A stretch of 64,000 nucleotides of DNA, taken from the NCBI RefSeq assembly GCF_014205165.1, contig NZ_JACHMZ010000001.1:1586001-1650000 (forward strand). The letters run 5' to 3'. Under the pieces are notes generated by a model. The model did not search any database. It saw only the letters and a program-made list of their open reading frames with translations, and was not told the DNA's origin. The position numbers and the translations under genes were made by a program. Source of the stretch: Micromonospora carbonacea. GTDB taxonomy: Bacteria; Actinomycetota; Actinomycetes; Mycobacteriales; Micromonosporaceae. Positions 47,446 through 57,688 of the stretch are shown in pieces. Each line of letters begins with the position of its first letter. Within the stretch, counting starts at the first letter, position 1.

Positions 47446-48807
47446 GTGGGTCACGCTGCGTCACCGGAAAGTGGATTCTTCGACGACTGGGCCGCCCGGT
47501 TGCGGCAGGCGGCCGAGCGCCCCGTCGTCGGCATCCTGCTGCGGGGCAGCCACGCCCGCCGGGCCGCCACGGCGCACAGCGACGTCGACCTCGACGTGCT
47601 GGTCACCGACGCGCCGCCGCCCCGCCCGGCCGGGCCGCCGATCAACGCCCCGTACGCCGCCCGCCGCGCCTACCTGGCCGAGAACGGCGGCCGGCTCACC
47701 CACGTCTCGGTGGCGGTCCGCGACGTCCGCTCCTGGCTGGAGCGGCTCGCCCAGCCGGCCGAGTGGGCGTTCGGGCTGCCGGTCACCGCGCCGATCCGGC
47801 TGCTCTGGGCCGACGAGCGGTGGCGGGCCCGCATCGACCTGCCGGTGCTCTGTCAGCCCGCCGACGAGCCGCGGCTGGAGGAGCTGATCGCCACGCTCGG
47901 TAAGGTCGCCGGGGCCCGGGCCCGGGGCGACCACCTCGGCGTCCGGCTGGCCGCCGCCGACCTGGCCCGGCTCTGCCCGTCCGTGCTGCGGCTGGCCAAC
48001 CCGTCGGTGCGGGTGGTGTCCCGCCGGGCGGCGTTCGCCGCCGCCCTCGACCTGCCGGTCGCCCCGCCCGGATACCGCGACGACATGCTGCTCTGCCTCG
48101 GCGTGCGCCCCGGCTCCGTCGGCCAGCTCTGGGCCGCCGCCGGGCGGCTGGTCACCGGCACCGTCCCGCTGGTCCGCCCGTACGCCGAGGAGATCGCCGC
48201 CGGCGCCGGCGCGGACCTCGCCGAGGCGCTGTCCGACGGGCGGCTGGACCGCTACCTCGCGCAGCTCACGGGCGGGCCCGGGCCGGCGCGGGCCTGCGTG
48301 CCGGGCCCGACCCCCCTCGCCCGGCGGGAGCCGTCGCCGGTGCCCGCGCCGCGTGCGGGAGAATGGGTGACTGTGCCCGTACCTGACGCGCCGGTGACCG
48401 GCGCCAACGCCCGCAAGACCCCGGCGGCGACCCCCGGCCCGGCCCGCCCGTCCCGGCTTGACCCGGCCGTCGCCGCGCGGCTGCGCCGCACCCCCGACGG
48501 CCTGGTGGCCGCCGTGGTGCGCCAGCACGACACGGGCGAGGTGCTGATGGTCGCCTGGATGGACGACGAGGCGCTGCACCGCACCCTCACCACCGGGCTG
48601 GCGACCTACTGGTCGCGCAGCCGGCAGGAATACTGGGTCAAGGGGGCCACCTCCGGCCACCTCCAGCACGTCCGCTCGGTCGCGCTGGACTGCGACGGCG
48701 ACGCGCTGCTGGTCAGCGTCGACCAGGTCGGCGCGGCCTGCCACACCGGCGAGCGCACCTGCTTCTTCACCGAGCTGCCGGTCACCACCAGCGGGGGGCC
48801 CGCATGA
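47446..48807 (+). CDS. Nucleotidyltransferase domain fused in frame to HisI
   Basis: 453 aa open frame without a stop between two domains. Residues 1-270: a Pol-beta-type nucleotidyltransferase ([17 protein letters not shown], with the catalytic DxD as D46/D48 and a Gly-to-Arg change in the usual GSxAxG pattern). Residues 271-315: Pro/Ala linker. Residues 316-453: a complete HisI domain. The role of the N-part is unknown. Either one bifunctional protein is made, or HisI is also translated from the internal GTG 48373. GTG 47446 has CACGAT 6 nt upstream. The stop overlaps trpE. Confidence 0.72.
   Translation: MGHAASPESGFFDDWAARLRQAAERPVVGILLRGSHARRAATAHSDVDLDVLVTDAPPPRPAGPPINAPYAARRAYLAENGGRLTHVSVAVRDVRSWLERLAQPAEWAFGLPVTAPIRLLWADERWRARIDLPVLCQPADEPRLEELIATLGKVAGARARGDHLGVRLAAADLARLCPSVLRLANPSVRVVSRRAAFAAALDLPVAPPGYRDDMLLCLGVRPGSVGQLWAAAGRLVTGTVPLVRPYAEEIAAGAGADLAEALSDGRLDRYLAQLTGGPGPARACVPGPTPLARREPSPVPAPRAGEWVTVPVPDAPVTGANARKTPAATPGPARPSRLDPAVAARLRRTPDGLVAAVVRQHDTGEVLMVAWMDDEALHRTLTTGLATYWSRSRQEYWVKGATSGHLQHVRSVALDCDGDALLVSVDQVGAACHTGERTCFFTELPVTTSGGPA
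48373..48807 (+). CDS. hisI: Phosphoribosyl-AMP cyclohydrolase HisI (C-terminal domain, possible separate start)
   Basis: 144 aa if started at GTG 48373; it is in the same frame as the fused gene above. GAGAAT at 48359-48364 lies 8 nt before this GTG, so a leaderless internal start is plausible (GTG 48367 is another). HisI opens the adenine ring of PR-AMP. Conserved segments: [50 protein letters not shown] and [11 protein letters not shown] with the Zn/Mg cysteines. The family usually has about 110-140 residues alone, so the domain is complete. Confidence 0.85.
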   Translation: MPVPDAPVTGANARKTPAATPGPARPSRLDPAVAARLRRTPDGLVAAVVRQHDTGEVLMVAWMDDEALHRTLTTGLATYWSRSRQEYWVKGATSGHLQHVRSVALDCDGDALLVSVDQVGAACHTGERTCFFTELPVTTSGGPA

Positions 48808-50357
48808 CCGACGGCGTCGTCAGCCCCGACCAGGCCACCTTCGCCGACCTGGCGGCCCGCTGGCGGGTCGTCCCGGTCACCCGGCGGCTGCTCGCCGACG
48901 CGGAGACCCCGGTGGGCGTCTACCGCAAGCTGGCCGGCGGCCCGGGCACGTTCCTGCTGGAGTCCGCCGAGCAGGGGGCCGGCTCGGCGGGGATGGCCTG
49001 GTCGCGGTACTCGTTCATCGGGGTGCGCAGCAGCGCCACCCTCACCGAGCGCGACGGCGCGGCGTGCTGGACCGGCCAGCCGCCGGCCGGGCTGCCCGCC
49101 GGCGGCGACCCGGTGCGGGTGCTGCGCGAGACCGTCGAGGCCCTCGCCGGCCCGGCCTGGGACCCGGACAGCGGCATGCCGCCGCTGACCGGCGGCATGG
49201 TCGGCTACCTGGGATACGACCTGGTCCGCCGCTTCGAGCGGCTGCCGGAGCTGACCGAGGACGACCTCGGCCTGCCCGAGCTGGGCATGATGCTCGCCAC
49301 CGACCTGGTGGTCCTCGACCACTACGACGGCTCGGCGATCCTGATCGCCAACGCGGTGCTGCCCCCGGCCGACGAGCCGGGCCGGGACGCCCTGGTCGCC
49401 GCGGCCTACCACCACGCGGTGGGGCGGCTGGACGCGATGACCACGGCGCTGTCCCGGCCCATCCCGCCGATGATCTCCACGGTCGACCGGCCGGCCGTCG
49501 CCGATGTGGTCAGCCGCACCGACCCGGGCGGCTACCCGAAGGCCGTCGAGGCGGCCAAGGAGGCGATCCGGGCCGGGGAGTGCTTCCAGATCGTGCTGGC
49601 CCAGCGCTTCGAGCGGCCCACCGACGCCGACCCGCTGGACGTCTACCGGGTGCTGCGCACCACCAACCCGAGCCCGTACATGTACCTGCTGCGCTTCGAC
49701 GGCTTCGACGTCGTCGGCTCGTCGCCGGAGGCGCACCTGAAGGTCAACGCCGGCCCCGACGGTCGACGCCGCGCGCTGCTGCACCCGATCGCCGGCACCC
49801 GCCCGCGCGGCGGCACGCCGGACGCCGACGCCCGGCTCGCCGCCGAGCTGCTCGCCGACCCGAAGGAGCGCTCCGAGCACGTCATGCTTGTCGACCTGGG
49901 TCGCAACGACCTGGGCCGGGTCTGCCGGCCGGGCACGGTGGAGGTGCCGGAGTTCGCCACCATCGAGCGCTACAGCCACGTCATGCACATCGTCTCGACC
50001 GTGGTCGGCGAGCTGCGTCCGGAGCAGACGGCGTTCGACGCGCTGGCCGCGACCTTCCCCGCCGGAACCCTGTCCGGCGCGCCGAAGGTCCGGGCCATGG
50101 AGATCATCGAGGAGCTGGAGCCGGTCCGGCGCGGCCTCTACGGCGGCACGGTCGGCTACTTCGGCTTCGGCGGGGACCTGGACATGGCGATCGCCATCCG
50201 CACCGCGCTGATCCGCGACGGCCGCGCGTACGTGCAGGCCGGCGCGGGGGTGGTGGCCGACTCCGACCCGGCCGCCGAGGACCGGGAGACCCGCGACAAG
50301 GCCGCCGCCGTGCTCGCCGCCATCGCCGCCGCCGAGACGCTGCGGCCCGCCCGGTGA
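48804..50357 (+). CDS. trpE: Anthranilate synthase component I TrpE
   Basis: 517 aa. Chorismate to anthranilate with TrpG glutaminase (not in the window). The feedback-binding motif LLESAEQG is at about residues 49-56; the catalytic chorismate-binding part includes [39 protein letters not shown] and [20 protein letters not shown] 48804 overlaps the hisI stop, so expression is coupled to histidine synthesis. trpG and trpD are not next to it. Confidence 0.95.
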   Translation: MTDGVVSPDQATFADLAARWRVVPVTRRLLADAETPVGVYRKLAGGPGTFLLESAEQGAGSAGMAWSRYSFIGVRSSATLTERDGAACWTGQPPAGLPAGGDPVRVLRETVEALAGPAWDPDSGMPPLTGGMVGYLGYDLVRRFERLPELTEDDLGLPELGMMLATDLVVLDHYDGSAILIANAVLPPADEPGRDALVAAAYHHAVGRLDAMTTALSRPIPPMISTVDRPAVADVVSRTDPGGYPKAVEAAKEAIRAGECFQIVLAQRFERPTDADPLDVYRVLRTTNPSPYMYLLRFDGFDVVGSSPEAHLKVNAGPDGRRRALLHPIAGTRPRGGTPDADARLAAELLADPKERSEHVMLVDLGRNDLGRVCRPGTVEVPEFATIERYSHVMHIVSTVVGELRPEQTAFDALAATFPAGTLSGAPKVRAMEIIEELEPVRRGLYGGTVGYFGFGGDLDMAIAIRTALIRDGRAYVQAGAGVVADSDPAAEDRETRDKAAAVLAAIAAAETLRPAR

Positions 50358-50394
50358 GCGCGGCGGGGCGGCCCGTCGCGGCACCGGGCGGCGG

Positions 50395-51015
50395 GTGGCC
50401 GCGGTGACCGGGCCGGCGACCGGCGGGGAGACCTCCGGGGCCGGCGCGCCGGCCGCGCGGGCGCGCCGCGAGCTGACGTACGCCGTGCTGCTCTGCCTGG
50501 CCGGCGCGGGCCTGGCGCTGTGGGCCTCGACCCGGACCTGGGCGGTGGAGTTGGCCGCCCGGCCGGCGCCGCTGCCCCCGGTGCGGGCGGCCCGCACCGG
50601 GGCGGGCCTGCTGCCCTGGCTGCCCGCGCTCGCGGTGGTCGGGCTGGCCGGGGGCGGGGCAGTGCTGGCCACCCGGGGGGTGCCGCGCCGGCTGGTCGGC
50701 GTCCTGCTGCTGGCGCTCGGCGCGGCCGTGGCTGCCGGCGGCGGCTACGGCCTGGTGGCCGCGTTCGACGGCACGGTGAGCCGGCAGTGGCCGGCGTTCT
50801 GCCTGGTCGGTGGCCTGCTCGCCGCCCTCGGCGGCGGCCTCGTCGCGCTGCGCGGCGGGGGCTGGCCGGCGATGGGGGCGCGCTACGAGCGCCCGGCCCG
50901 GCCCGGCGTCGGCCCCGCCGCGGCGGAGGCCGCCGTGGCGGGCCCGGTGGCCGGGCGGCGGACCACCGAGGCGTGGGACGCGCTGGACCGGGGCGAGGAC
51001 CCGACGGCCGATTGA
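50395..51015 (+). CDS. Trp-associated membrane protein (TIGR02234 type)
   Basis: 206 aa with four hydrophobic segments (about 28-45, 76-95, 99-121, 134-155) and the LALWASTRTWAVE motif (a Trp-containing loop) typical of the actinobacterial trp-region membrane family. The role is unknown; a part in tryptophan uptake or sensing is only an idea. GTG 50395 is used, GTG 50404 is equally possible. Its stop codon lies in a 15-bp triplicated repeat. Confidence 0.75.
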   Translation: MAAVTGPATGGETSGAGAPAARARRELTYAVLLCLAGAGLALWASTRTWAVELAARPAPLPPVRAARTGAGLLPWLPALAVVGLAGGGAVLATRGVPRRLVGVLLLALGAAVAAGGGYGLVAAFDGTVSRQWPAFCLVGGLLAALGGGLVALRGGGWPAMGARYERPARPGVGPAAAEAAVAGPVAGRRTTEAWDALDRGEDPTAD

Positions 51016-51054
51016 CCGACGGCCGACTGACCGGCGGGCGATTGACCGGGGGAC
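51010..51054. repeat. 15-bp triplicated repeat over the stop codon
   Basis: Three imperfect copies of GATTGACCGRCGGSC (51010-51024, 51025-51039, 51040-51054) overlap the TGA stop of the Trp-associated membrane protein. Each copy carries another in-register TGA. Confidence 0.55.
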
Positions 51055-51059
51055 GCGTG

Positions 51060-51076
51060 CCCGGCCGGCGGCCGGG
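51060..51076. terminator. Hairpin between convergent genes
   Basis: CCCGGCC-GGC-GGCCGGG, 7-bp perfect stem with a 3-nt loop, between the end of the Trp-associated gene and the end of the minus-strand 85-aa gene. No T-run. A bidirectional terminator is likely. Confidence 0.5.
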
Positions 51077-51102
51077 CCGCCTGGCGGCGCGGGCGGCCGG
51101 GG

Positions 51103-51360
51103 TCAGCCGACCGGCTGGCGGTCCGGCGTCGCGGCGCGGGCGGCGGCCAGCTCGGCCACCAGCCGGTTCAGCTCGGCGCGCTGGTCGGCGCGGGCCCGGT
51201 CGGCGCAGACGGCCTCCCAGGCGTTGCCGCGCGCGGTGCGCACCCGGGCGTCGCCCACGACGGCCCGCTCCAGGGTGTGCACCACCCCGACGGCCAGCGA
51301 CGCCACGGTGCGGGAGATGGTGGTCAGTCCGATGGTCGGGTTGGGCCCGGCAGTGCTCAT
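51103..51360 (-). CDS. Small conserved-looking protein, function unknown
   Basis: 85 aa from ATG 51360 (GGGGTGA upstream). Residues 10-35 (TIGLTTISRTVASLAVGVVHT) are mildly hydrophobic, the rest is an Ala/Arg-rich amphipathic helix ending LNRLVAELAAARA. No recognised domain. It runs against the trp genes. The start of 51375 (GTG) would add five residues. Coding-like third-position bias supports it, but confidence is limited. Confidence 0.5.
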   Translation of the reverse strand: MSTAGPNPTIGLTTISRTVASLAVGVVHTLERAVVGDARVRTARGNAWEAVCADRARADQRAELNRLVAELAAARAATPDRQPVG

Positions 51361-51375
51361 CTGGTCACCCCACAC

Positions 51376-51842
51376 GAGATCGTTCCGACGGCGCGGGCGG
51401 CGGCTCGCCGCGACCGCCCGATGGGCCGTGGGCAGGCCCCTTGTCGAGTCTGCCCGAGTCCCACGGTGCCCGGCTCACGTTTCGCCGTGGTCACCGCCAC
51501 GTCAACTGTCCGCCGGGTCCGGCCACCTGGGCAGGGCCGTTCAGCCTTGAGCTTCGTCACAACATCGACCGGCGTGCGCGCGGTCGCGCCGCCGGTGGGC
51601 GCGGGGGCCGCCGGCCGGTCGCGCCGGTGCCGACGGGCGGCGTGCGCCCGGCGCGCCGCGGACGGACAATGATCCGATGAAGATGGGCGATCATCGATGG
51701 ATTGGCGGGCGGCGGCGTCACCGCGATCGATGCGGGAGATCGCGCTCGGTGATCTACCGTTCACCGGAAGTCGGCCATTATGCCGCAGCCCATCTCGTGA
51801 GGCGCGCCATACCCCCGGCACGTGCTGCCAGGTGGCGCCCCC
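51376..51842. other. Long intergenic region before trpC
   Basis: About 470 bp with no supportable gene. It is less GC-rich near 51670-51790 (ATGATCCGATGAAGATGGGCG). An open frame from ATG 51677 has only one Trp codon, so a Trp attenuator peptide is not visible. Only the trpC -10 box at the end is a clear signal. Confidence 0.5.
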
Positions 51843-51855
51843 TAGCATCGGCCCA
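51843..51855 (+). promoter_or_regulatory. Leaderless-type promoter of trpC
   Basis: TAGCAT at 51843-51848, 6 nt, ATG at 51855. This makes trpCBA a separate transcript from hisI-trpE. Confidence 0.55.
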
Positions 51856-52745
51856 TGACACCCGGAGAGGGGAGTCCGTTGGTGACTGCTGAGCATGCGC
51901 ACGCGGAGGGGGACGGGGCCGGTCCGGCGGCGTCCGGAAGCGTCCTCGACGAGATCCTGGCCGGCGTCCGCGAGGACGTCGCCCGACGGCAGGAGCAGGT
52001 TCCGCTGGAGCGGATCCGTGAGCTCGCCGCCGCCGCGCCGCCACCGCTGGACGCGTACGCGGCCCTGCGCCGACCCGGCGTGGCGGTGATCGCCGAGGTG
52101 AAGCGCTCGTCGCCGTCCAAGGGCCAGATCGCCGAGATCGCCGACCCGGCCGTCCTCGCCGCCGACTACGCCGCCGGGGGCGCGCGGGTCATCAGCGTGC
52201 TCACCGAGGGGCGCTGGTTCGGCGGCTCGCTGGACGACCTGGCCGCCGTCCGGGCCGCGGTCAGGGTGCCCGTGCTGCGCAAGGACTTCGTCGTCTCCAG
52301 CTACCAGGTGCACGAGGCCCGTGCGCACGGCGCGGACCTGGTCCTGCTGATCGTGGCCGCGCTGGAGCAGAACGCGCTGGTCGGGCTGCTGGAGCGGATC
52401 GAGTCCCTCGGCATGTGCGCGCTGGTCGAGGTGCACACCGAGGAGGAGGCCGACCGGGCCATGGAGGCCGGCGCGCAGGTGATCGGGGTCAACGCCCGCG
52501 ACCTGCGTACCCTGGAGGTCGACCGGTCGGTGTTCGAGCGGATCGCCCCCGGCCTGCCCAGCAACGTCGTCAAGATCGCCGAGTCCGGCGTGCGCGGCCC
52601 GCACGACCTGATCCGGTACGCCTCGGCCGGTGCCGACGCCGTGCTGGTCGGCGAGGGCCTGGTCACCCAGTCCAGCCCCCGCGAGGCGGTGGCCGCCCTG
52701 GTCAACGCCGGCAACCACCCGGCGACGCCCCGCCCGGCGCGCTGA
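51855..52745 (+). CDS. trpC: Indole-3-glycerol phosphate synthase TrpC
   Basis: 296 aa; the first 30 residues are an acidic/Ala-rich extension before the usual start [17 protein letters not shown]. (beta-alpha)8 barrel converting CdRP to indole-3-glycerol phosphate. Active-site parts: [52 protein letters not shown] and [12 protein letters not shown] 51855 follows the TAGCAT box; a GTG at 51882 would shorten it. No trpF or trpD is linked. Confidence 0.94.
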   Translation: MTPGEGSPLVTAEHAHAEGDGAGPAASGSVLDEILAGVREDVARRQEQVPLERIRELAAAAPPPLDAYAALRRPGVAVIAEVKRSSPSKGQIAEIADPAVLAADYAAGGARVISVLTEGRWFGGSLDDLAAVRAAVRVPVLRKDFVVSSYQVHEARAHGADLVLLIVAALEQNALVGLLERIESLGMCALVEVHTEEEADRAMEAGAQVIGVNARDLRTLEVDRSVFERIAPGLPSNVVKIAESGVRGPHDLIRYASAGADAVLVGEGLVTQSSPREAVAALVNAGNHPATPRPAR

Positions 52746-52815
52746 GCCGCGCCGGGCTCCCGCCCGGCGCGCCGAGCAACCCGGGGCGAGAAGTCAGCAG
52801 CGAGAGGACACCGCC

Positions 52816-54051
<1,236 letters not shown>

Positions 54052-54054
54052 CTC

Positions 54055-54858
54055 GTGAGCCGCATCGGGGTCGCGTTCGACAAGGCCCGGGCCGACGGGC
54101 GGGCCGTGCTGGTGGGCTGCATGCCGGCCGGCTTCCCGACCGTCGAGGGCAGCATCGCGGCCATGAAGGCGATGGTCTCCGCCGGCGTGGACGTCATCGA
54201 GCTGGAGATCCCCTACTCCGACCCCGTGATGGACGGCCCGGTCATCCAGAAGGCCAGCGACATCGCCCTGGCCGGCGGCGTGCGCACCGCCGACGCGCTG
54301 CGCATCGTCGAGGCGGTCGCGGCCACCGGCGCGCCGGTGGTCACCATGACCTACTGGAACCCCATCGAGCAGTACGGCGTCGACGCGTTCGCCCGGGACC
54401 TCGCGGCGGCCGGCGGCACGGGCCTGATCACCCCCGACCTGATCCCCGACGAGGCCGACGAGTGGCTGGCCGCCTCGGACGCGCACGGCCTGGACCGCAC
54501 CTTCCTGGTCTCCCCGTCGTCGACGGACGCGCGGCTGCGGATGACCGCGGAGCACTGCCGGGGCTTCGTCTACGCCACCGCCATCATGGGCGTCACCGGC
54601 GCCCGGTCGCAGACCTCGGAGGCCGCGCCGATCCTGGTCTCCCGGCTGCGCGAGGTGACCGACCTGCCGGTCGGCGTCGGGCTCGGCGTCGGCACGGGCG
54701 CGCAGGCCGGCACCGTCGCCGGGTACGCCGACGGCGTGATCGTCGGCAGCGCCCTGATCCGCTGCCTGCTCGACGCGCCCGACCCGGCCGCCGGCCTGAC
54801 CGCCCTGCGGGCGCTGAGCGCCGAGCTGGCCGAGGGCGTCCGCCACCCGCAGCGCTGA
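54055..54858 (+). CDS. trpA: Tryptophan synthase alpha subunit TrpA
   Basis: 267 aa barrel that cleaves indole-3-glycerol phosphate to indole for TrpB. Catalytic residues E49 and D60 in VIELEIPYSDPVMDGP; phosphate loop GLGVGTGAQAG. GTG 54055 is 3 nt after the trpB stop. The C-terminus ends with RHPQR. Followed by a low-complexity CG tract and repeat R4. Confidence 0.95.
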   Translation: MSRIGVAFDKARADGRAVLVGCMPAGFPTVEGSIAAMKAMVSAGVDVIELEIPYSDPVMDGPVIQKASDIALAGGVRTADALRIVEAVAATGAPVVTMTYWNPIEQYGVDAFARDLAAAGGTGLITPDLIPDEADEWLAASDAHGLDRTFLVSPSSTDARLRMTAEHCRGFVYATAIMGVTGARSQTSEAAPILVSRLREVTDLPVGVGLGVGTGAQAGTVAGYADGVIVGSALIRCLLDAPDPAAGLTALRALSAELAEGVRHPQR

Positions 54859-54967
54859 CCCGCCCCGCGCCGCCCCGCCCAGCGCCGCCCCGCCCCCTCC
54901 GCCGCCCAGCCCCGCCCCGCCCCCTCCGCCCCGCCCCGCCCGGCACCGCTCGCGCGCGCCGTGCGGG
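54859..54967. repeat. CCCCGCC-rich low-complexity tract
   Basis: About 100 bp of degenerate CCGCCCC/CCCCTCCGCC units between trpA and repeat R4. No coding or regulatory feature is visible in it. Confidence 0.6.
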
Positions 54968-55019
54968 GTGAGAAGGGGACCCTTCTCGACCCCAGGCGTT
55001 AACAAGGGGCCCTTCCTTG
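54968..55019 (+). repeat. Two-hairpin intergenic repeat, copy R4
   Basis: 52 bp: GTGAGAAGGGGACCCTTCTC, linker GACCCCAGGC, then GTTAACAAGGGGCCCTTCC and TTG. Nearly identical to R2 reversed. It stands between trpA and lgt, whose promoter begins 38 bp later. Confidence 0.75.
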
Positions 55020-55057
55020 CACCCGGCCCGGGGTGCCGCCGGGGCGGTGGGCGGCGG

Positions 55058-55072
55058 TAGCGTGTGCAACCG
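55058..55072 (+). promoter_or_regulatory. Leaderless-type promoter of lgt
   Basis: TAGCGT at 55058-55063, 8 nt, GTG at 55072. No -35 consensus. Confidence 0.5.
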
Positions 55073-56193
55073 TGACCCTCGTCTCCACGATCCCCCAGGC
55101 GGCCCTGCCGAGCCCCAGCACGGCCGTCTGGCAGCTCGGCCCGCTGCCGCTGCGGGCGTACGCGCTCTGCATCATCGCCGGCATCGCGGTGGCCTGCGTG
55201 GTGACCGAGCGCCGGCTGCGCCAGCGCGGCGTCGCCCCCGGCGCGGTGCTCGACATCGCCGTCTGGGCGGTGCCGACCGGCATCATCGGCGCCCGGATCT
55301 ACCACGTGATCACCTCGCCGGAGAAATACTTCGGCGCGGGCGGCGAGCCGCTCAAGGCGTTCGCCATCTGGGAGGGCGGTCTCGGCATCTGGGGCGCGGT
55401 GGCGGGTGGGGCGCTCGGCGCGTGGCTCGCGGCCCGCCAGCTCGGCATCCCGTTCGCGGTGGTGGCCGACGCGCTCGCCCCGGGGCTGCCGCTCGCGCAG
55501 GCCGTCGGCCGGGTGGGCAACTGGTTCAACAACGAGCTCTACGGCGGCCTGACGACCCTGCCGTGGGGGTTGCAGGTGCACGACATGGATCCCCGCAACC
55601 CGGGCCACGCCAAGGTCGTCGACGGCGAGCCGGTGCTGCTGCCGGGGCTCTACCATCCGGCGTTCCTCTACGAGGCGCTGTGGAACGTCGGCGTCGCCGC
55701 GCTGGTCCTCGTCCTCGACCGGCGGCTGCGCCTGGGCCGGGGGCGGGCGTTCGCGCTCTACGTCATGGGCTACACGGCCGGCCGGTTCTGGATCGAGCTG
55801 ATGCGCACCGACGAGGCCAACCACATCCTCGGCCTCCGGCTCAACGTCTGGACGGCCGCGCTGGTCTTCGTCGGGGCGCTGGTCTACTTCCTGCGCGTGC
55901 GCGGGCCCCGGGAATACCTCGTCCCGCTGGGCGGCCCCGCCCCGGCCCCGGCGACCGGGGGCGACGTGTCCCAGCTCGACCTGTCCGAGCGGGAGGCCGG
56001 CGCGCGGGCCGCCGCCCCGGCGGGCTACCGGGTGGTGAGCGAGGAGCAGTTCCGCGCGTACGAGGAGACCGGGGCCGTCCCCGACGACCCCACCGCGACC
56101 GGCGACGCCGACGGCGGGGCAGCCGGGCCCGACGGGGCGGGCGACGAGGCGGCCGGGGCCACCGGCTCCCGCGCCGCCGACCGCGAGAGCTGA
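55072..56193 (+). CDS. lgt: Prolipoprotein diacylglyceryl transferase Lgt
   Basis: 373 aa, seven membrane helices. Transfers diacylglycerol from phosphatidylglycerol to the lipobox cysteine, before LspA (encoded at 17.7 kb). Signature GRVGNWFNNELYGG at 146-159, and RIYHVIT early. GTG 55072 follows the -10 box and starts at the family N-terminus; upstream frame to 55033 lies in the promoter. The last 85 residues are an acidic, Ala/Asp/Gly-rich cytoplasmic tail, common in actinobacterial Lgt. Confidence 0.93.
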   Translation: MTLVSTIPQAALPSPSTAVWQLGPLPLRAYALCIIAGIAVACVVTERRLRQRGVAPGAVLDIAVWAVPTGIIGARIYHVITSPEKYFGAGGEPLKAFAIWEGGLGIWGAVAGGALGAWLAARQLGIPFAVVADALAPGLPLAQAVGRVGNWFNNELYGGLTTLPWGLQVHDMDPRNPGHAKVVDGEPVLLPGLYHPAFLYEALWNVGVAALVLVLDRRLRLGRGRAFALYVMGYTAGRFWIELMRTDEANHILGLRLNVWTAALVFVGALVYFLRVRGPREYLVPLGGPAPAPATGGDVSQLDLSEREAGARAAAPAGYRVVSEEQFRAYEETGAVPDDPTATGDADGGAAGPDGAGDEAAGATGSRAADRES

Positions 56194-56207
56194 GCGGGAG
56201 GGCCGGC

Positions 56208-57395
56208 ATGCGTACCGCGGTGGTGGTCGGCGCCGGCATCGGCGGCCTGGCGGTCGCCGGCGCGCTGGCCCGGTCCGGCTGGCAGGTCACCCTCCTGGAG
56301 CGCGCCGACCGGGTCCGCCCGGACCCGACGGCCGTCGTGCTCTGGCCCAACGGGGTACGCGCGCTGCGCGCCCTCGACCTCGGCGCGGGGCTCGACGCGA
56401 TCGCCACGCCGCTGCCCGACGGCGGCGTACGCCGCCCCGACGGGCAGTGGCTGGTGCAGCCCCGCCCCACCCCGGCCGACCGGATGCCCGTCGTGGTGCA
56501 CCGGGAGGACCTGCACGACGCCCTGATCGCCGGCCTCGGCGAGCGGGTGGAGCTGCGCACCGGCGTGTCGGTGCGCACGGTGCGGGCCGAGCCGGGCCAG
56601 CGCCCGTCGGTCGGCGACGGCCGGCAGCGCTTCGAGGCCGACCTGGTCGTCGCGGCCGACGGCACCGACAGCGAGATCCGCCGGCAGCTGGCCCCCGAGT
56701 CCCGGGTGGTCAGCTCCGGCTGCGCCGCCTGGCGGGCGGTGATCCCCTGGTACCGCGCGCCCCGGCTGCCGGCCGACGCGCCGGTGGGCGGGGAGACGCT
56801 GGGGGCCGGGTACCGCTTCGTGGCCGCCTCGCTGGGCGAGCGCGGCTCGTCGGGCGCGTCGAGCCGGGGCGGCATCTACTGGGTGGCCACCGCCGCGGGC
56901 GCGTCCCGCCCGGAGCCGCCGGAGACCCAGCTCACCCTGCTGCGCCGCTGGTACGCCGGCTGGCCCGCGCCGGTCGGCGAGCTGCTCGACGCCACCGACC
57001 CGGCCGACCTGGTGCAGCAGGAGATCCGCGAGCTGCGCCCGCTGCCCCGCTCGTACGGCTTCCCGGCCGGGCCGGGCGGGGTGGTGCTGCTCGGCGACGC
57101 CGCGCACGCCATGCCCCCGCACCTCGGCCAGGGCGCGTGCCTCGCCTTCGAGGACGCCGCCACCCTCGCCTCGCTGCTGCGCGAGTCGCGCCTGCCGGAC
57201 GCGGTCGCCGCGTACGACCGGCTGCGCCGGCCCCGCGCGGCGACGGTGGTGCGGCAGACCCGCCGGATGTCGGCGGTGCTCCAGGCGCGGGGCCGGCTCG
57301 CCCTGCGGGCGCGCGACGCCGCCCTCGGCGCGATCAGTCCCCGCCTGCTCTCCGGCGCGGCGGCCTCCGCCGCGCAGTGGCGTCCCCCGTCCTGA
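56208..57395 (+). CDS. FAD-dependent monooxygenase (PHBH/UbiH-like)
   Basis: 395 aa flavoprotein hydroxylase. FAD-binding GAGIGGLAVAGALA (8-21), the DG motif VVAADGTDSEIRR, and GD motif VLLGDAAHAMPPHLGQGA (about 296-313). Substrate unknown; similar enzymes hydroxylate aromatics, zeaxanthin-like lipids or antibiotics. ATG 56208 has GGGAGGG upstream and lies 14 nt after the lgt stop, so it may be co-transcribed with lgt. The C-terminal 40 residues are Arg-rich. Confidence 0.87.
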   Translation: MRTAVVVGAGIGGLAVAGALARSGWQVTLLERADRVRPDPTAVVLWPNGVRALRALDLGAGLDAIATPLPDGGVRRPDGQWLVQPRPTPADRMPVVVHREDLHDALIAGLGERVELRTGVSVRTVRAEPGQRPSVGDGRQRFEADLVVAADGTDSEIRRQLAPESRVVSSGCAAWRAVIPWYRAPRLPADAPVGGETLGAGYRFVAASLGERGSSGASSRGGIYWVATAAGASRPEPPETQLTLLRRWYAGWPAPVGELLDATDPADLVQQEIRELRPLPRSYGFPAGPGGVVLLGDAAHAMPPHLGQGACLAFEDAATLASLLRESRLPDAVAAYDRLRRPRAATVVRQTRRMSAVLQARGRLALRARDAALGAISPRLLSGAAASAAQWRPPS

Positions 57396-57550
57396 CCGCC
57401 CCGGGCAGGGCCGGGGCCCGCTGCCCGCGAGCGGCGGGCCGGGGTCCGGGCCGGGGACGGGGCTGGGCTCGGGCCGGGCGTGGGCCGGGTCCGGGGCCGA
57501 GCCGGGTCCGGGCGCGGGCCGGGTCCGGGCGCGGGCCGGGTCCGGGCGTC

Positions 57551-57605
57551 ATGTCGGCGACATGGCGGTATCCCCGCGCCCCTGATACCGCGATGTCGCC
57601 GACAT
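57551..57605. repeat. 22-bp inverted repeat between convergent genes
   Basis: Arms ATGTCGGCGACATGGCGGTATC (57551-57572; first part ATGTCGGCGACAT is itself a palindrome) and its complement at 57584-57605, 21 of 22 pairs, 11-nt loop. Then a 22-bp unit ending GCGCGTCCCCG is directly repeated (57599-57620 and 57621-57642). Lies between the FAD monooxygenase and the GNAT gene. Terminator or REP-like element. The rest of 57396-57688 is GGGCCGGGTCC-type low complexity. Confidence 0.65.
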
Positions 57606-57688
57606 CGCCGCGCGTCCCCGCCGACATCGCCGCGCGTCCCCGCCGGCAGGCGGCGGCGCGTCCCCGCCGGGCCGCCGGGGCGGCGGCG

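Noticed and set aside
48250..48380. Frameshift separating the nucleotidyltransferase from hisI
   Set aside because: Both domains are intact in the same frame, with continuous codon bias through the linker; no need for a shift.
51677..51892. Possible tryptophan leader peptide before trpC
   Set aside because: Only one Trp codon, no adjacent Trp pair, no terminator/antiterminator pair, and the trpC -10 box lies just before its ATG, after this frame's start.
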